From Ectopseudomonas guguanensis (lineage in GTDB: Bacteria; Pseudomonadota; Gammaproteobacteria; Pseudomonadales; Pseudomonadaceae): DNA of 64,000 nucleotides. This document shows positions 34,971-45,540 of the stretch, piece by piece (the first letter of the stretch is position 1; each line of letters starts with the position of its first letter). The stretch is from NCBI RefSeq assembly GCF_900104265.1, contig NZ_FNJJ01000001.1:322557-386556 (forward strand). The letters run 5' to 3'. Below the pieces are notes generated by a model, which was given only the letters and a program-made list of their open reading frames with translations, was not told where the DNA came from and searched no databases. The translations under genes and the position numbers were made by a program.

Positions 34971-35246
34971 CTACGACACTCGCTGCTGCGGCCGCAACCA
35001 GCGTGCCCGCCGCCGTGCAATCAGCCGCAGCGGTTCACCGGCGCCCTGCTCCACCACGCCACGGGCGCTGCCCAGGCGAATCCGCCCCTCCATATCCTGC
35101 GCCAGCAGGCGACGCATACGCCGACGCCAGAACCAGGCGCAGATCCAGTCGACGATGGCGTTCTGCAGATCCAGCGGCCACATGGCCGGCATATAGAACT
35201 CGGGCATGGCTGGGCGCGACTTGTCGCGATTGCTCGAACTGTTCAT
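34971..35246 (-). CDS. Small hypothetical protein, 91 aa
   Basis: A basic protein (MNSSSNRDKSRPAMPEFYMPAMWPLDLQ) with a Trp/Arg-rich segment IVDWICAWFWRRRMRRLL that may associate with membrane or nucleic acid. GGAAAGGTC precedes the ATG. It is divergent from the LysR gene with 116 bases between, a likely target of it. The position matches a hypothetical gene beside a LysR gene in P. aeruginosa. Unknown function. Confidence 0.6.
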   Translation of the reverse strand: MNSSSNRDKSRPAMPEFYMPAMWPLDLQNAIVDWICAWFWRRRMRRLLAQDMEGRIRLGSARGVVEQGAGEPLRLIARRRARWLRPQQRVS

Positions 35247-35340
35247 GACCTTTCCTCCGTTTCGCGGCCGGCTTCGTGCGGGCTTGCGATCAGGATGAAA
35301 CGCGCCTATCGTTCAAACAAACGACAAATACCAAACTTAC

Positions 35341-35359
35341 CGTTAAGTAGTATTTAACG
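35341..35359. promoter_or_regulatory. Inverted repeat overlapping the LysR translation start region
   Basis: CGTTAA-GTAGTAT-TTAACG, four bases before the regulator's ATG. No ribosome binding site is separately visible, so this A/T-rich repeat could be an autoregulatory operator in a leaderless or weakly translated mRNA. Confidence 0.4.
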
Positions 35360-35362
35360 ATC

Positions 35363-36247
35363 ATGAACGCCACCGCCCCGACCGCGCTCCCGCTTCTGGA
35401 AAGCGATGTGCTGCGCACCTTCGTCGCCATCGCCGACAGCGGCAGCTTTACCCGTACTGCCGTGCAGGTATTTCGCAGCACGGCGGCGGTGAGCCTGCAG
35501 ATCAAGCGCCTGGAGGAAACTCTCGGCCAGCGCCTGTTCATCCGCGAAGCCAGGCGCGTGCAATTGACCGCCGAGGGCGAGGTATTGCTGGGCTATGCCA
35601 GGCGCCTGCTCAAGCTCAACGAGGAAGCGGTGTCACGCTTTCTCACCCCGACGCTGACCGGACGCGTGCGCTTCGGCACACCGAACGATATTGGCGACCG
35701 CGTGCTACCGGGCGTGCTGACCCTGTTCGCCCGCAGCCATCCGGCGGTGGAAGTCGAGGTGAACGTGGGGCGCAGCGTGGATCTGGTGGCCAAGCTGGAT
35801 GCCGGCGAGCTGGATCTGACCCTGATCAATGCCGGCAACGACGGCCTGGATGACGCCCGCGGCGAAGTGATCTATTCCGAGGAGCTGGTCTGGGCCGGGC
35901 GTGATGGTGGCCTGGCCATACAGCGCTCGCCCCTGCCGCTGGCGCTGGCCAACCCGGGCTGCGCCTGGCGCCGCACCGCGCTCGATGCGCTGGATCGCCA
36001 GGGGGTGGCCTATCGCATTGCCTACTCCTGCGAGCAGTGCGCCGGCCAGCAAGCCGCGATGATCGCCGACCTGGCCATCGCCCCCTTCCCGCGCAGCCTG
36101 GTCAGGCCGCCGCTGCGCCGACTCGGCGCAGACCAGGGTCTGCCGCCGCTGGGCGAATACCACATCAAATTGATACGCGGCCATCAGCGTAACGAGGCCG
36201 TCGAGGCCCTAGCTACGCAGATGATCCAGGCATTCAGCCAGGGCTGA
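35363..36247 (+). CDS. LysR-family transcriptional regulator
   Basis: 294 residues. The N-terminal HTH is clear (LRTFVAIADSGSFTRTAVQVFRSTAAVSLQIKRLEETLGQRLF), with the effector domain after residue 90. The C-terminal half has a Cys pair (SCEQCAGQQAAM) that is uncommon. It is divergent from the 91-aa gene. The inducer is not evident. REP-like hairpin follows the stop. Confidence 0.88.
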   Translation: MNATAPTALPLLESDVLRTFVAIADSGSFTRTAVQVFRSTAAVSLQIKRLEETLGQRLFIREARRVQLTAEGEVLLGYARRLLKLNEEAVSRFLTPTLTGRVRFGTPNDIGDRVLPGVLTLFARSHPAVEVEVNVGRSVDLVAKLDAGELDLTLINAGNDGLDDARGEVIYSEELVWAGRDGGLAIQRSPLPLALANPGCAWRRTALDALDRQGVAYRIAYSCEQCAGQQAAMIADLAIAPFPRSLVRPPLRRLGADQGLPPLGEYHIKLIRGHQRNEAVEALATQMIQAFSQG

Positions 36248-36256
36248 ACGAACAAC

Positions 36257-36316
36257 GTGGGAGGCGCTTCAGCGGCGATAGACCATCGAAAGTCGCGGCT
36301 GAAGCCCCTCCCACAA
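36257..36316. repeat. REP-like hairpin between LysR and pdxJ
   Basis: GTGGGAGGCGCTTCAGCGGCGA against TCGCGGCTGAAGCCCCTCCCAC, a single copy of the same GGAGCGGCTTCAGCCGC family as in the 22.3 kb array, located in the convergent gap after pdxJ. Confidence 0.75.
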
Positions 36317-36322
36317 AGTCCA

Positions 36323-37069
36323 CTAGCCGCGGTAGGCCGCCGCGACGATCAACGCCTTCATCTCCGCAACGGCCTGCTTGAAGCCGACGAACAGCGCATG
36401 GGCAACGATGGCGTGGCCGATGTTCAGCTCGTTGATGCCGGGAATCGCCGCCACGGCTTCGGCATTGTGGTAATGCAGGCCGTGGCCGGCATTGACGATC
36501 AGGCCATGGTTCAGGCCGCAGATGACGCCATCGCGAATACGCGCCAGTTCCTGCGCGGCCTCTTCCGCCGTGTGGGCATCGGCATAACGGCCGGTGTGCA
36601 GTTCGATGGCCGGCGCACCGACGCGCATGGCCGCCTCGATCTGCCGCTCTTCGGCGTCGATGAACAGCGACACCTCGCAACCGGCCAGGGTCAGGCGCTC
36701 GACCGCCGCGGCAATGCGCGCCTCCTGGCCGGCCACGTCCAGGCCACCTTCGGTGGTCAGCTCCTGGCGGGTTTCCGGTACCAGGCAGACATGGGCCGGG
36801 CGAATCTGCTCGGCGAAACCGAGCATGAAGTCCGTAACGCCCATCTCGAAGTTCATCCGCGTTTGCAGCACATCGGCCAGCACGCGCACGTCGCGATCTT
36901 GAATATGCCGGCGATCTTCGCGCAGGTGCACGGTGATGCCGTCGGCACCGGCCTCCTCGGCGTCCAGCGCGGCCTTGACCGGGTCCGGGTAGCGTGTGCC
37001 ACGAGCCTGGCGCAGGGTGGCGACGTGGTCGATGTTCACGCCGAGCAGAATACGATTGGCCTCAGTCAC
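36323..37069 (-). CDS. pdxJ: Pyridoxine 5'-phosphate synthase
   Basis: 248 residues. It condenses 1-deoxy-D-xylulose 5-phosphate with 3-amino-1-hydroxyacetone 1-phosphate. The N-terminal [32 protein letters not shown] and the C-terminal GHGLHYHN...[13 protein letters not shown] motifs are the hallmarks of the family. It overlaps recO by eight bases and is the last gene of the lepA-pdxJ operon. Confidence 0.97.
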   Translation of the reverse strand: MTEANRILLGVNIDHVATLRQARGTRYPDPVKAALDAEEAGADGITVHLREDRRHIQDRDVRVLADVLQTRMNFEMGVTDFMLGFAEQIRPAHVCLVPETRQELTTEGGLDVAGQEARIAAAVERLTLAGCEVSLFIDAEERQIEAAMRVGAPAIELHTGRYADAHTAEEAAQELARIRDGVICGLNHGLIVNAGHGLHYHNAEAVAAIPGINELNIGHAIVAHALFVGFKQAVAEMKALIVAAAYRG

Positions 37070-37751
37070 GCTTGGACTCCTTGAGCGTCATGAAAAGTTC
37101 GCGGCTGACCAGTGGCCTGCCGCCGAGATGGGGTGCCAGCGCCTGGCGCATCAGGCGCTTGGCGGCAGCCAGTGCGCCCGGCGTCTGCCAGTCGGCTTCG
37201 GCCATGGCCAGCAGCTCGCGCCCCTGAAACACACCGGGCTGCAGTTGTATCACCGGCACCAGGCCGATGTCCTGCTGCCAGCGGTACAGCGCCGCAGGGT
37301 CGATGGGCTGGTCATGCTGATCGCGATCCAGGGCGAAACCATAGCCCAGCTCATCCAGCAGGCGCCATTCGAATGCGCGCAGCAGCGGTTCCAGCGGCCG
37401 CCCGGCCGCCAGCGCCTGCAGTGTCAGGCCATAGTGTTCGAGCATTGCAGGATGCGGATCTTCGGCCGGCAGCAGGCGGATCAGCAGTTCGTTGAGATAG
37501 AGCCCGGAAAACAGCGCCTCGCCGGTCAGCAGCAGCGGAATGCCGGCGCTTTCCAGGCGGCCGACTGTCTTCAGCTCGCCGCGCCCGCGCAGCTCCAGCT
37601 CCAGTGGGGCGAATGGCCGGGCAATGCTGCCGACCTTGCCGCGCGCGGCGCGCAGTACCGCACGCACGCGGCCCTGGGCGGTGAAGAAATCCACCAGGGC
37701 GCTGCTTTCCTTGTAGGGGCGGCTATGCAGAACGTAGGCGGCAGAAGTCAT
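37062..37751 (-). CDS. recO: DNA repair protein RecO
   Basis: 229 residues. It has an OB-fold N-terminus ([34 protein letters not shown]) and a helical C-terminal half. RecO helps RecR load RecA on SSB-covered ssDNA. The length is usual for the family; a zinc-finger cysteine set is not evident. Located between era and pdxJ in the conserved operon, 57 bases after era and overlapping pdxJ. Confidence 0.92.
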   Translation of the reverse strand: MTSAAYVLHSRPYKESSALVDFFTAQGRVRAVLRAARGKVGSIARPFAPLELELRGRGELKTVGRLESAGIPLLLTGEALFSGLYLNELLIRLLPAEDPHPAMLEHYGLTLQALAAGRPLEPLLRAFEWRLLDELGYGFALDRDQHDQPIDPAALYRWQQDIGLVPVIQLQPGVFQGRELLAMAEADWQTPGALAAAKRLMRQALAPHLGGRPLVSRELFMTLKESKRD

Positions 37752-37808
37752 GTCAGTAACCGCCAGAATGCGCCACGCGCAACACCGAGGATGCGCATGG
37801 CGCCGCGA

Positions 37809-38714
37809 TCAATCCAGGTAACCCAGCGAACGCAGGGCGCGTTCGTCGTCGGACCAGCCGCCCTTGACCTTGACCCACAGATTGAGCATCACCTTGGAGT
37901 CGAACATGGTCTCCATGTCCTTGCGCGCATCGGCGCCGATGCGTTTGATGCGCTCGCCCTTGTCGCCGATGATGATCTTCTTCTGCCCGTCGCGCTCCAC
38001 CAGGATCAGGCCGTGGATATGCAGAATGCGGCCCTCCTGCTTGAATTCCTCGATTTCCACGGTGATCTGGTAGGGCAGCTCGGCGCCGAGCTGGCGCATG
38101 ATCTTCTCGCGGATCAGCTCGGCAGCCAGGAAACGGCTGGAGCGGTCGGTGATCTGATCTTCCGGATAGAAGTGTTCGGACTCCGGCAGGCGCTCACCCA
38201 CCAGTTTTTCCAGGGTGTCGAGGTTCTGCCCCTGCAGCGCGGAGATCGGCACGATCTCGGCCTGCGGCAACTGCTCGGCCAGCCAGTTCAGGTGCGGCAG
38301 CAATTCGCTCTTGTCTTCCAGGCGGTCGGCCTTGTTCACCGCCAGCAGGATCGGGCACTTGACGTGCTGCACCTTCTCCAGCACCAGCTGATCCTCGTCG
38401 GTCCAGCGCGTGCGGTCGACCACGAACACCACCACGTCGACGTCCTTCAACGCGGAAGAAGCGCTGCGGTTCATGTAGCGGTTGAGCGCCTTGTCGTTGT
38501 GCTTGTGCAGGCCGGGGGTGTCGACATAGACGGCCTGGATCTCGCCCTCGGTCTTGATGCCGAGCATGTTGTGCCGGGTGGTCTGCGGCTTGCGCGAGGT
38601 GATCGCCAGCTTCTGCCCGAGGATGTGGTTGAGCAGCGTCGACTTGCCCACGTTGGGCCGGCCGACGATGGCGACGTAGCCGCAGCGGGTCACGGGTGCA
38701 TCAGTCATTGCCAT
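37809..38714 (-). CDS. era: GTPase Era
   Basis: 301 residues. The G1 loop GRPNVGKST is at residues 18-26, G3 VDTPG and G4 NKAD follow, and a KH domain for 16S rRNA 3' end binding makes up the last 100 residues. Era assists 30S subunit maturation. It overlaps the rnc stop by 14 bases, as is common in rnc-era operons. Confidence 0.96.
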   Translation of the reverse strand: MAMTDAPVTRCGYVAIVGRPNVGKSTLLNHILGQKLAITSRKPQTTRHNMLGIKTEGEIQAVYVDTPGLHKHNDKALNRYMNRSASSALKDVDVVVFVVDRTRWTDEDQLVLEKVQHVKCPILLAVNKADRLEDKSELLPHLNWLAEQLPQAEIVPISALQGQNLDTLEKLVGERLPESEHFYPEDQITDRSSRFLAAELIREKIMRQLGAELPYQITVEIEEFKQEGRILHIHGLILVERDGQKKIIIGDKGERIKRIGADARKDMETMFDSKVMLNLWVKVKGGWSDDERALRSLGYLD

Positions 38715-39390
38715 TCTCCACCCCGAGGGCGATCAGCGCCGCAGCCGCGGCGACCTGCTCGGCGATACGCCGGCTGCCGCCCTGGCCCAGGGTCTTTTCA
38801 TTGAGCAGGGCCACCTGGCACTCGACCATGAAGGTACGGCAGTGCGGCTCGCCCTGAACGTCCACCACCTCGTAACGAGGCAGTTCACAGGCACGCGATT
38901 GCAGGAACTCCTGCAGGCGCGTTTTCGGATCCTTGTTGGTGTCGACCAGGGTCAGGCCATCGAGCTCGCCACTGAGCCACTCCAGCACACGCTCGCGCGC
39001 CGCTTCCATGCCCGCGTCCAGATAGATGGCGCCGATCAGCGCCTCGAGCGCATCGGCGAGAATCGATTCACGGCGAAAGCCACCGCTCTTCAGCTCACCG
39101 GAGCCCAGGCGCAGGTAGTCGCCCAGCTCGAAACCGCGGGCCAGCACGGCCAGGGTCTCGCCCTTGACCAGGCGCGCGCGCAGCCGCGACAGCTGGCCTT
39201 CGCGGGCCTGCGGGAAGCGCTCGAACAGCGCCTCGCCGGCTACGAAATTGAGGATGGCATCACCGAGGAATTCCAGCCGCTCGTTGTTGCGGCCGGCGAA
39301 ACTGCGATGGGTCAGGGCCAGGACCATCAGGTCCTGGTCCTTGAAGCTATGGCCGAGCTTGCGCTCGAGGCGGGACAGATTGGGACTCAC
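38701..39390 (-). CDS. rnc: Ribonuclease III
   Basis: 229 residues. The signature [12 protein letters not shown] carries catalytic Glu40 and Asp44, and a dsRNA-binding domain lies at the C-terminus ([11 protein letters not shown]...[18 protein letters not shown]). It processes rRNA precursors and other double-stranded RNAs. The start overlaps the upstream gene stop by four bases (ATGA). Confidence 0.97.
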   Translation of the reverse strand: MSPNLSRLERKLGHSFKDQDLMVLALTHRSFAGRNNERLEFLGDAILNFVAGEALFERFPQAREGQLSRLRARLVKGETLAVLARGFELGDYLRLGSGELKSGGFRRESILADALEALIGAIYLDAGMEAARERVLEWLSGELDGLTLVDTNKDPKTRLQEFLQSRACELPRYEVVDVQGEPHCRTFMVECQVALLNEKTLGQGGSRRIAEQVAAAAALIALGVENGND

Positions 39391-39776
39391 GGCATCCGTA
39401 CACGAAATTCTTTGTCGAAATTCACCACCAGATCGAGGTTCTCGATCAGCGGCTCGCGTTTTTCATATTTGAGGTGGACCAGGAACTCGTTGTTTTCCAC
39501 CTTCACCTGCAGAGCGTCGCGCATGTTCAGGTCACGAATGTTGTTGACCTGCATGCCCTTGCTGACGTGGTTGTAGAAATCGCCCACGGTGCGCACGCCC
39601 GAGGCCTTGTCGGTTTCCACCGAAGTGATGATCTTCTCCATGGACATGTAGTCCAGGTAATGCGGCAGTACCTTGAACGCCGTGCTGGCGAAGAACGCCA
39701 CCACGGCCAGAACCACCAGCCAACCCAGAATGGAAAGCCCCTGCTGCGAGCGCGCGAAAGTCATGTATATCCCCAA
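39387..39776 (-). CDS. DUF4845 membrane-anchored protein
   Basis: 129 residues with one N-terminal transmembrane segment ([32 protein letters not shown]) and a small extracytoplasmic domain. The family is found between lepB and rnc in many gammaproteobacteria; its role is not established, though the place suggests membrane or secretion association. It is coupled to rnc by ATGA. Confidence 0.85.
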   Translation of the reverse strand: MGIYMTFARSQQGLSILGWLVVLAVVAFFASTAFKVLPHYLDYMSMEKIITSVETDKASGVRTVGDFYNHVSKGMQVNNIRDLNMRDALQVKVENNEFLVHLKYEKREPLIENLDLVVNFDKEFRVRMP

Positions 39777-39852
39777 TAGACGGTCTTGTTGAAAAGCCGA
39801 ACGGCCAGATTATTTATAGCCTGCGGCGCTGCATTGAACAGCGCGCCAGTGC

Positions 39853-40707
39853 TCAATGAATCAGGCCGACACGCGAGAAATTGGGCAGATTGCCGGTCTT
39901 GGGCTCCGGCCAGCTCATCCAGATGGCGAAGGCCTTGCCGACGATATGGTCGTCCGGGACCATGCCCCACAGTGCCTGAGGGATATGCCGATCACGCCAG
40001 TAGCGGCTGTCGTTGGAGTTGTCACGGTTGTCGCCCATCATGAAGTAGTGCCCTTCCGGCACCACCCATTGGCCGCCGGGCTCGCGGCGCATGCGGGTCA
40101 TTTCCTTGCGGATGGTATGCTCGACCTGGCCCAGACGCTCCTGATAGAGCGTGGCGCTGCCCAGGCTGCCCGGCTCTTCACCGATCAGTTTCTCGGCCAC
40201 CGGCTCGCCGTTGATCAGCAGGCGCTTGCCCTGGGTGTACTCGATACGGTCACCCGGCAGACCGACCACGCGCTTGATGTAGTTGATGGTCGGATCGCTG
40301 GGGTAGCGGAATACCATGACGTCGCCGCGTTGCGGGTTGTCGACCTCGATGATCTTTTCATCGATGACCGGCAGGCGAATGCCGTAGGCGAACTTGTTGA
40401 CCAGGATGAAATCGCCCACTTCCAGGGTCGGCTTCATCGATCCGGAAGGAATCTGGAACGGCTCGACCAGAAACGAGCGAAGTACCAGCACAATGGCCAG
40501 CACCGGGAAGAACGACTTGCCGTACTCGACCAGCAAGGGCTCCTTGCTCAGGCGCTCCAGCACCCTGTCGTCGGGATCGTCGACCCGGCCCTGGTACGCC
40601 GCAATCGCCGCACGGCGGCGCGGAGCCAGCAGAATCAGATCGATCAGGGCCAGGAAGCCGCAAACGGCGACCGCGATAACCAACAGGAGCGGGAAATTGA
40701 TCGACAT
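39853..40707 (-). CDS. lepB: Signal peptidase I
   Basis: 284 residues, with N-terminal membrane segments (about 5-26 and 64-82). The catalytic Ser90 lies in IPSGSMKPTL and the general base Lys in the INYIKRVVGLPGDRI region; the GDNRDNSNDSRYWR box D/E is near the C-terminus. It cleaves signal peptides of secreted proteins at the periplasmic side. It lies six bases after lepA. Confidence 0.97.
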   Translation of the reverse strand: MSINFPLLLVIAVAVCGFLALIDLILLAPRRRAAIAAYQGRVDDPDDRVLERLSKEPLLVEYGKSFFPVLAIVLVLRSFLVEPFQIPSGSMKPTLEVGDFILVNKFAYGIRLPVIDEKIIEVDNPQRGDVMVFRYPSDPTINYIKRVVGLPGDRIEYTQGKRLLINGEPVAEKLIGEEPGSLGSATLYQERLGQVEHTIRKEMTRMRREPGGQWVVPEGHYFMMGDNRDNSNDSRYWRDRHIPQALWGMVPDDHIVGKAFAIWMSWPEPKTGNLPNFSRVGLIH

Positions 40708-40713
40708 AGAGCC

Positions 40714-42513
40714 TTAGCTATCCAACCTGAGCACAGCGAGGAAGGCTTCCTGTGGGATCTCCACGTTGCCGACCTGCTTCATGCGTTTCTTACCGGCCTT
40801 CTGCTTCTCGAGCAGCTTCTTCTTACGGCTCACGTCGCCACCGTAACACTTGGCCAGTACGTTCTTTCTGAGCGCCTTGACAGTGGTCCGCGCGATGATC
40901 TGGCCGCCAATGGCTGCCTGGATCGCCACATCGAACATCTGCCGAGGGATCAGTTCCTTCATCTTCTCGGTCAACGCACGGCCTTTGTAGGCCGCGTTGT
41001 CGCGGTGCACGATCAATGCCAGGGCATCGACCTTGTCGCCGTTGATCAGCACGTCCAGCTTGACCAGGTTGGCAGACTGGTAGCGGTCGAAATGATAGTC
41101 CAGCGAGGCATAACCACGGCTGGTCGACTTCAGACGATCGAAGAAGTCCAGCACCACCTCGTTCATCGGCAGGTCGTAACGAACCTGAACCTGGGAACCG
41201 AGGAACTGCATGTCACGCTGCACGCCACGCTTCTCGATGCACAGAGTGATGACGTTACCCAGGTGCTCCTGCGGCACCAGGATGGTCGCGGTGACGATCG
41301 GCTCGCGGAAATCGGCGACGGAAGACACGTCCGGCAATTTGGAGGGGTTGTCGACGGTGATGGTTTCACCGGTTTTGAGCTCGAGCTCGTAGATCACGCT
41401 CGGCGCTGTGGTGATCAGATCCAGGTCGTACTCGCGCTCCAGGCGCTCCTGGATGATCTCCATGTGCAGCATGCCGAGGAAGCCGCAACGGAAGCCGAAG
41501 CCCAGCGCGTCGGAGCTTTCCGGCACGTACTGCAGCGACGAGTCGTTGAGGGTCAGCTTCTGCAGGGCATCGCGGAAGTCCTCGAAATCGTCGGAGCTGA
41601 CCGGGAACAGACCGGCGTAGACCTGCGGCTGGATCTTCTTGAAGCCCGGCAGCACTTCGACCTCGGGGGTCGAGGACAAGGTCAGGGTATCACCGACCGG
41701 TGCACCGTGAATGTCCTTGATGCTGGCGATGATGAAGCCCACTTCACCGGCCTTGAGGTCGGCGGTGGCGGTGTGTTTCGGGGTGAAGACGCCGACGCTG
41801 TCGACCAGATGCACCTTGCCGGTGGACTTGACCAGGATCTTGTCACCCTTCTTCACGCGGCCCTGGCGCACGCGCACCAGCGACACCACGCCCAGGTAGT
41901 TGTCGAACCAGGAATCGATGATCAGCGCCTGCAGCGGCGCTTCAATATCGCCTTCCGGCGCAGGGATGGTCTGCACCAGGCGCTCGAGCACCTCGTCCAC
42001 GCCCATGCCGCTCTTGGCACTGCAGGCCACGGCGTCGGTGGCGTCGATGCCGATGATCTTCTCGATCTCGTCCTTGACGCGGTCCGGGTCGGCCTGCGGC
42101 AGGTCCATCTTGTTCAGCACGGGCATCACTTCCAGCCCCTGCTCGATGGCGGTGTAGCAGTTGGCAACCGACTGTGCCTCGACGCCCTGGCCCGCGTCGA
42201 CCACCAGCAGCGCGCCCTCGCACGCAGCCAGCGAACGCGAAACTTCGTAGGTGAAGTCCACGTGGCCGGGGGTATCGATGAAGTTCAGCTGATAGGTCTT
42301 GCCGTCCTTCGCCTTGTAGTGAAGGGTGACGCTGTGGGCCTTGATGGTGATGCCGCGCTCACGCTCCAGATCCATGGAGTCGAGAACCTGAGCCTCCATT
42401 TCACGCGCGGCAAGACCGCCGCACATCTGGATGAAACGGTCAGCCAGGGTGGACTTGCCGTGGTCAATGTGGGCAATGATGGAAAAATTGCGGATATGAC
42501 TCAGGTCACTCAC
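40714..42513 (-). CDS. lepA: Elongation factor 4 (LepA)
   Basis: 599 residues. The translational GTPase motifs are HIDHGKST (residues about 16-23), DTPGHVDF and NKMDLP, with the LepA-specific C-terminal domain ([48 protein letters not shown]). It remodels or back-translocates ribosomes and affects initiation. It is the first gene of the lepA-lepB-DUF4845-rnc-era-recO-pdxJ operon. Confidence 0.97.
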   Translation of the reverse strand: MSDLSHIRNFSIIAHIDHGKSTLADRFIQMCGGLAAREMEAQVLDSMDLERERGITIKAHSVTLHYKAKDGKTYQLNFIDTPGHVDFTYEVSRSLAACEGALLVVDAGQGVEAQSVANCYTAIEQGLEVMPVLNKMDLPQADPDRVKDEIEKIIGIDATDAVACSAKSGMGVDEVLERLVQTIPAPEGDIEAPLQALIIDSWFDNYLGVVSLVRVRQGRVKKGDKILVKSTGKVHLVDSVGVFTPKHTATADLKAGEVGFIIASIKDIHGAPVGDTLTLSSTPEVEVLPGFKKIQPQVYAGLFPVSSDDFEDFRDALQKLTLNDSSLQYVPESSDALGFGFRCGFLGMLHMEIIQERLEREYDLDLITTAPSVIYELELKTGETITVDNPSKLPDVSSVADFREPIVTATILVPQEHLGNVITLCIEKRGVQRDMQFLGSQVQVRYDLPMNEVVLDFFDRLKSTSRGYASLDYHFDRYQSANLVKLDVLINGDKVDALALIVHRDNAAYKGRALTEKMKELIPRQMFDVAIQAAIGGQIIARTTVKALRKNVLAKCYGGDVSRKKKLLEKQKAGKKRMKQVGNVEIPQEAFLAVLRLDS

Positions 42514-42621
42514 GGATCAACACTCGAAGAAGGCACGGGCAAGACGCTTGCCGAAAATAGCCGCGGATTGTACCCGATCCCTCGCGACCGCGTCACGTCC
42601 GCACAGCGCTGGTGCGGATAC

Positions 42622-42651
42622 GAAGAAGGGCGCTCGAAAGCGCCCTTCTTC
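42622..42651 (-). terminator. Terminator of the algU-mucABCD operon
   Basis: A perfect 13-base stem (GAAGAAGGGCGCT / AGCGCCCTTCTTC) with a UUCG tetraloop on the minus strand, 13 bases after the mucD stop. The U run is short (CUUCUUC), but the stem is very stable. Confidence 0.85.
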
Positions 42652-42664
42652 AGCCTTGCCCGGA

Positions 42665-44089
42665 TTACTCGGCCAGCTTGAACGTGATGAAGCTGGCACG
42701 CCCCTGGCGCAGCACGCGCATCGACACCGAACGGTTCTTCGGCAACTCCTGCGCGACCTTGGCGAAGGTGCTGGTGGAGTCGATGGCCTGGTTGTTCAGG
42801 TGCGTGATCACGTCACCCGGGCGCAGGCCGATCATGGCCGCCGGGCCGTTGAGCACCTCCTTGACCACGACACCGCCTTTCAGGTCGAGGCCCTTCTTCT
42901 GCTCGGCCGTCAGCTCGACCACGGTCACGCCCAGGCGGTTGTTGCTGCGCTCGCCACCCTGAGCCGAACCAGCGGATGCCAGTTCCTGCCCCTCTTCCGG
43001 CAAGGTTCCGATGGTCACGCTGAGCTTCTTGCGCGAACCGTCACGCACGATATCCAGATCGGCCTTCTCGCCCGGCTTCAGCCCACCGACCAGATGCGGC
43101 AGGTCGGCCGACATGATGATTGGCCTGCCGTTGAGGCTGAGAATCACGTCTCCCACCTGCAGGCCACCCTTGTCCGCCGGGCCGTCTTCCAGCACCTGCG
43201 CCACCAGTGCGCCGGCCGGCTTCTCCAGGCCGAAGGATTCGGCCAGGTCCTTGTTCACTTCCTGAATCACCACGCCGAGCCAGCCGCGGGTTACCTTGCC
43301 GTCGGCCTTGAGCTGGTCGGCCACCTGCATGGCCACTTCCATCGGAATGGCGAAGGACAGGCCCATGAAACCGCCGGAACGGGTGAAGATCTGCGAGTTG
43401 ATACCCACTACCTCACCTTGCAGATTGAACAGCGGCCCGCCGGAGTTACCCGGATTGATCGCCACGTCGGTCTGGATGAACGGCACGTAGCTGTCGCTCG
43501 GCAGGTTACGCCCCTTGGCGCTGACGATACCGGCGGTGACCGAGTGATCGAAGCCGAACGGCGAACCGATGGCCAGCACCCACTCACCGACCTTCAGGTC
43601 ATCGGCCTTGCCCAGGCGTACCACCGGCAGACCCTTGCCTTCGACCTTGAGCAGCGCCACGTCGCTGCGCGGATCGGCGCCGATCAGCTTGGCTTCCAGT
43701 TCGCTGCGATCGGAAAGGCGCACGATGATCTCGTCGGCATCGGCGACCACGTGATTGTTGGTCATGATGTAACCGTCCGGCGAGATGATGAAACCGGAGC
43801 CCAGCGACTGCGCCTCGCGCTGGCGACCGCCAGGATTGCGCGGCATCTGCGGAATGCTGCGTTCGAAGAACTCGCGGAACATCGGTGGCAGGCCTTCGAG
43901 GTCGGGCAGCCCCGGCTGGCCGGCAACCGCGCGCTCGGGCATCTTCTGCCGAGTACTGATGTTGACCACCGCAGGCGAAGCTTCCTCTACCAGATCGGTG
44001 AAATCTGGCAGGCTGGCCTGAGCGAACAGGCTCTGTCCCCAGAGCAGGGCAACCGCCAACAGCGGCGCTATGGACTTGAGTTTTCTCAT
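42665..44089 (-). CDS. mucD: Periplasmic serine protease MucD (DegP-type)
   Basis: 474 residues. Signal peptide MRKLKSIAPLLAVALLWGQS with cleavage near residue 25. The catalytic triad is His113 (NNHVVADAD), Asp143 (RSDVALLK) and Ser216 (PGNSGGPL), followed by two PDZ domains (about 265-355 and 375-470). It degrades misfolded envelope proteins and dampens AlgU activation. The start is the second ATG, preceded by GGAG; the longer frame upstream is a shadow of mucC. The length equals the P. aeruginosa protein. Confidence 0.95.
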   Translation of the reverse strand: MRKLKSIAPLLAVALLWGQSLFAQASLPDFTDLVEEASPAVVNISTRQKMPERAVAGQPGLPDLEGLPPMFREFFERSIPQMPRNPGGRQREAQSLGSGFIISPDGYIMTNNHVVADADEIIVRLSDRSELEAKLIGADPRSDVALLKVEGKGLPVVRLGKADDLKVGEWVLAIGSPFGFDHSVTAGIVSAKGRNLPSDSYVPFIQTDVAINPGNSGGPLFNLQGEVVGINSQIFTRSGGFMGLSFAIPMEVAMQVADQLKADGKVTRGWLGVVIQEVNKDLAESFGLEKPAGALVAQVLEDGPADKGGLQVGDVILSLNGRPIIMSADLPHLVGGLKPGEKADLDIVRDGSRKKLSVTIGTLPEEGQELASAGSAQGGERSNNRLGVTVVELTAEQKKGLDLKGGVVVKEVLNGPAAMIGLRPGDVITHLNNQAIDSTSTFAKVAQELPKNRSVSMRVLRQGRASFITFKLAE

Positions 44090-44124
44090 CGAACTACGAC
44101 TCCCCATGTAAAACTCGGACACTC

Positions 44125-44580
44125 TCAACCCGCCGCCGATACAGGTACCAGCAGCGCACGTAGGACAACAGGCTGTAATAAGGGGTTCTCGGCAACGCGA
44201 GCGGCGCGCCAGCGCACCATCAGCCAACTGGCGAACAAACCGGCCAGACCGGCCAGAATGATCAGCGGCTCGGGCAGCCCCAGGCCGTCCGCCAGCAGCG
44301 CGGCGGCGAACAGACCGAGAAGAGGAAGCAGATAAACCAGCAACGAACTGCGCACCAGCAGATCTTCGCGCACACCGATGACCACGGTGTCGCCGATCGC
44401 CAGCTGCATTTGACTGAGGGCACGGACATAGCCACGCTGGCGCCCGACACCCAGGCGATCCATTAGGCCCTGACCACAGGCCGCGTTGGCCGAGCAACTC
44501 GAGCAGGTACTCTTGCGCAGCGTCTCGACCCAGACGGCGCCGGGCTCGAGCGCCACTACACGCCCCTGCTCTTCGATCAT
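44125..44580 (-). CDS. mucC: MucC / RseC-family protein
   Basis: 151 residues with two adjacent membrane segments (about residues 77-120) and an N-terminal Cys-rich segment (STCSSCSANAACGQG) typical of RseC/MucC. The family modulates sigma-E activity and SoxR reduction; its precise role in AlgU signalling is unclear. It is ATGA-coupled to mucB and 35 bases before mucD. Confidence 0.9.
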   Translation of the reverse strand: MIEEQGRVVALEPGAVWVETLRKSTCSSCSANAACGQGLMDRLGVGRQRGYVRALSQMQLAIGDTVVIGVREDLLVRSSLLVYLLPLLGLFAAALLADGLGLPEPLIILAGLAGLFASWLMVRWRAARVAENPLLQPVVLRALLVPVSAAG

Positions 44581-45524
44581 TGGCTAGCCTGTTCAGGCAC
44601 TCCGGCACGCATGGACAGAGCGATACGCTCTGCAGTTCCCAGAGGAATTTCGCCCACTACGGTGACCATCATGTCACCGGCATCGGTGCTCATCCGCCGC
44701 GAAACGGCGACGGTCGGACCCAGCTGGCTGCGCGCATCTTCGACGACGCTGCCTTTCAGGGGCTCGAGGAAAACCGAGAAGCGCGCCAGACCATCACCGT
44801 ACATCAGGTAGGCAACAGCATCGTTCGAGGAGGAAGTACGGCGCAGCTGTGCCGTGATCAGCGTGAAGCCCGGCGGCAACCAGTCCGAACGCCAGCGTCC
44901 GTCGGCCATGTTGTCGGCAGCACGGAAACGCACCGGGCGGCAACCCGAACTCGGCTGCAGGGCATTTACAGCAGGCGTCGCGGTATCCAGCTGAGCGAAC
45001 TGGAAACGTTCCAGAAGCTGGCCGCGCTCGTTCAACAGCAGGGATTTGAGCGGGAGTCCGGTTTCCTCGTCGAGATGCAACTGGAAGCCGTAGCGGTGCT
45101 GATCCCTGGGCTCCAGCACCAGCACACTGGCCGGGCGATTGGCGATGCGTGAACGACCGGCGACACGAATGTCGTACCAGTTGCTCAACTGCTCGGCATC
45201 CAGTTGCCGGGCCGGCCAGGCCTGCCCTTCGCTTACCTGATCGGCCAGGGCGCCGCTGACGCATTGCGCCTGACCATCGACCTTGAGCACTTCCTGCGCA
45301 GGGCCGTCGAGTTGCAGAAGGCGCTCGCGAACTTGCCCCCCCTCCTCTACCCGGTGCCAGACGGCATGAGTGGAGAAACTACCATTACGCTCATAGATGA
45401 ACGTACCCTGAAAACTTTGCTGACGCTCCGCCGCAGCGAGGCGTCCGAGCAAGTCCTGTACCTCGGAGGCCTGCACCGGCATTGCCAGCAGACCTCCGAG
45501 CACGCAGAGGGGAATCGCGCGCAT
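44577..45524 (-). CDS. mucB: Sigma-factor regulatory protein MucB (RseB)
   Basis: 315 residues with a signal peptide MRAIPLCVLGGLLAMPVQA (residues 1-19). RseB domain: QQSFQGTFIYERNGSFSTHAVWH, then a C-terminal domain. In the periplasm MucB binds MucA and shields it from AlgW cleavage, releasing it under lipid/LPS stress. The start is set at the ATG after AGGAGT; the extra 22 residues upstream have no ribosome binding site and overlap the gap to mucA. Confidence 0.94.
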   Translation of the reverse strand: MRAIPLCVLGGLLAMPVQASEVQDLLGRLAAAERQQSFQGTFIYERNGSFSTHAVWHRVEEGGQVRERLLQLDGPAQEVLKVDGQAQCVSGALADQVSEGQAWPARQLDAEQLSNWYDIRVAGRSRIANRPASVLVLEPRDQHRYGFQLHLDEETGLPLKSLLLNERGQLLERFQFAQLDTATPAVNALQPSSGCRPVRFRAADNMADGRWRSDWLPPGFTLITAQLRRTSSSNDAVAYLMYGDGLARFSVFLEPLKGSVVEDARSQLGPTVAVSRRMSTDAGDMMVTVVGEIPLGTAERIALSMRAGVPEQASQ

Positions 45525-45540
45525 GTGACTCCTTAAGCGC

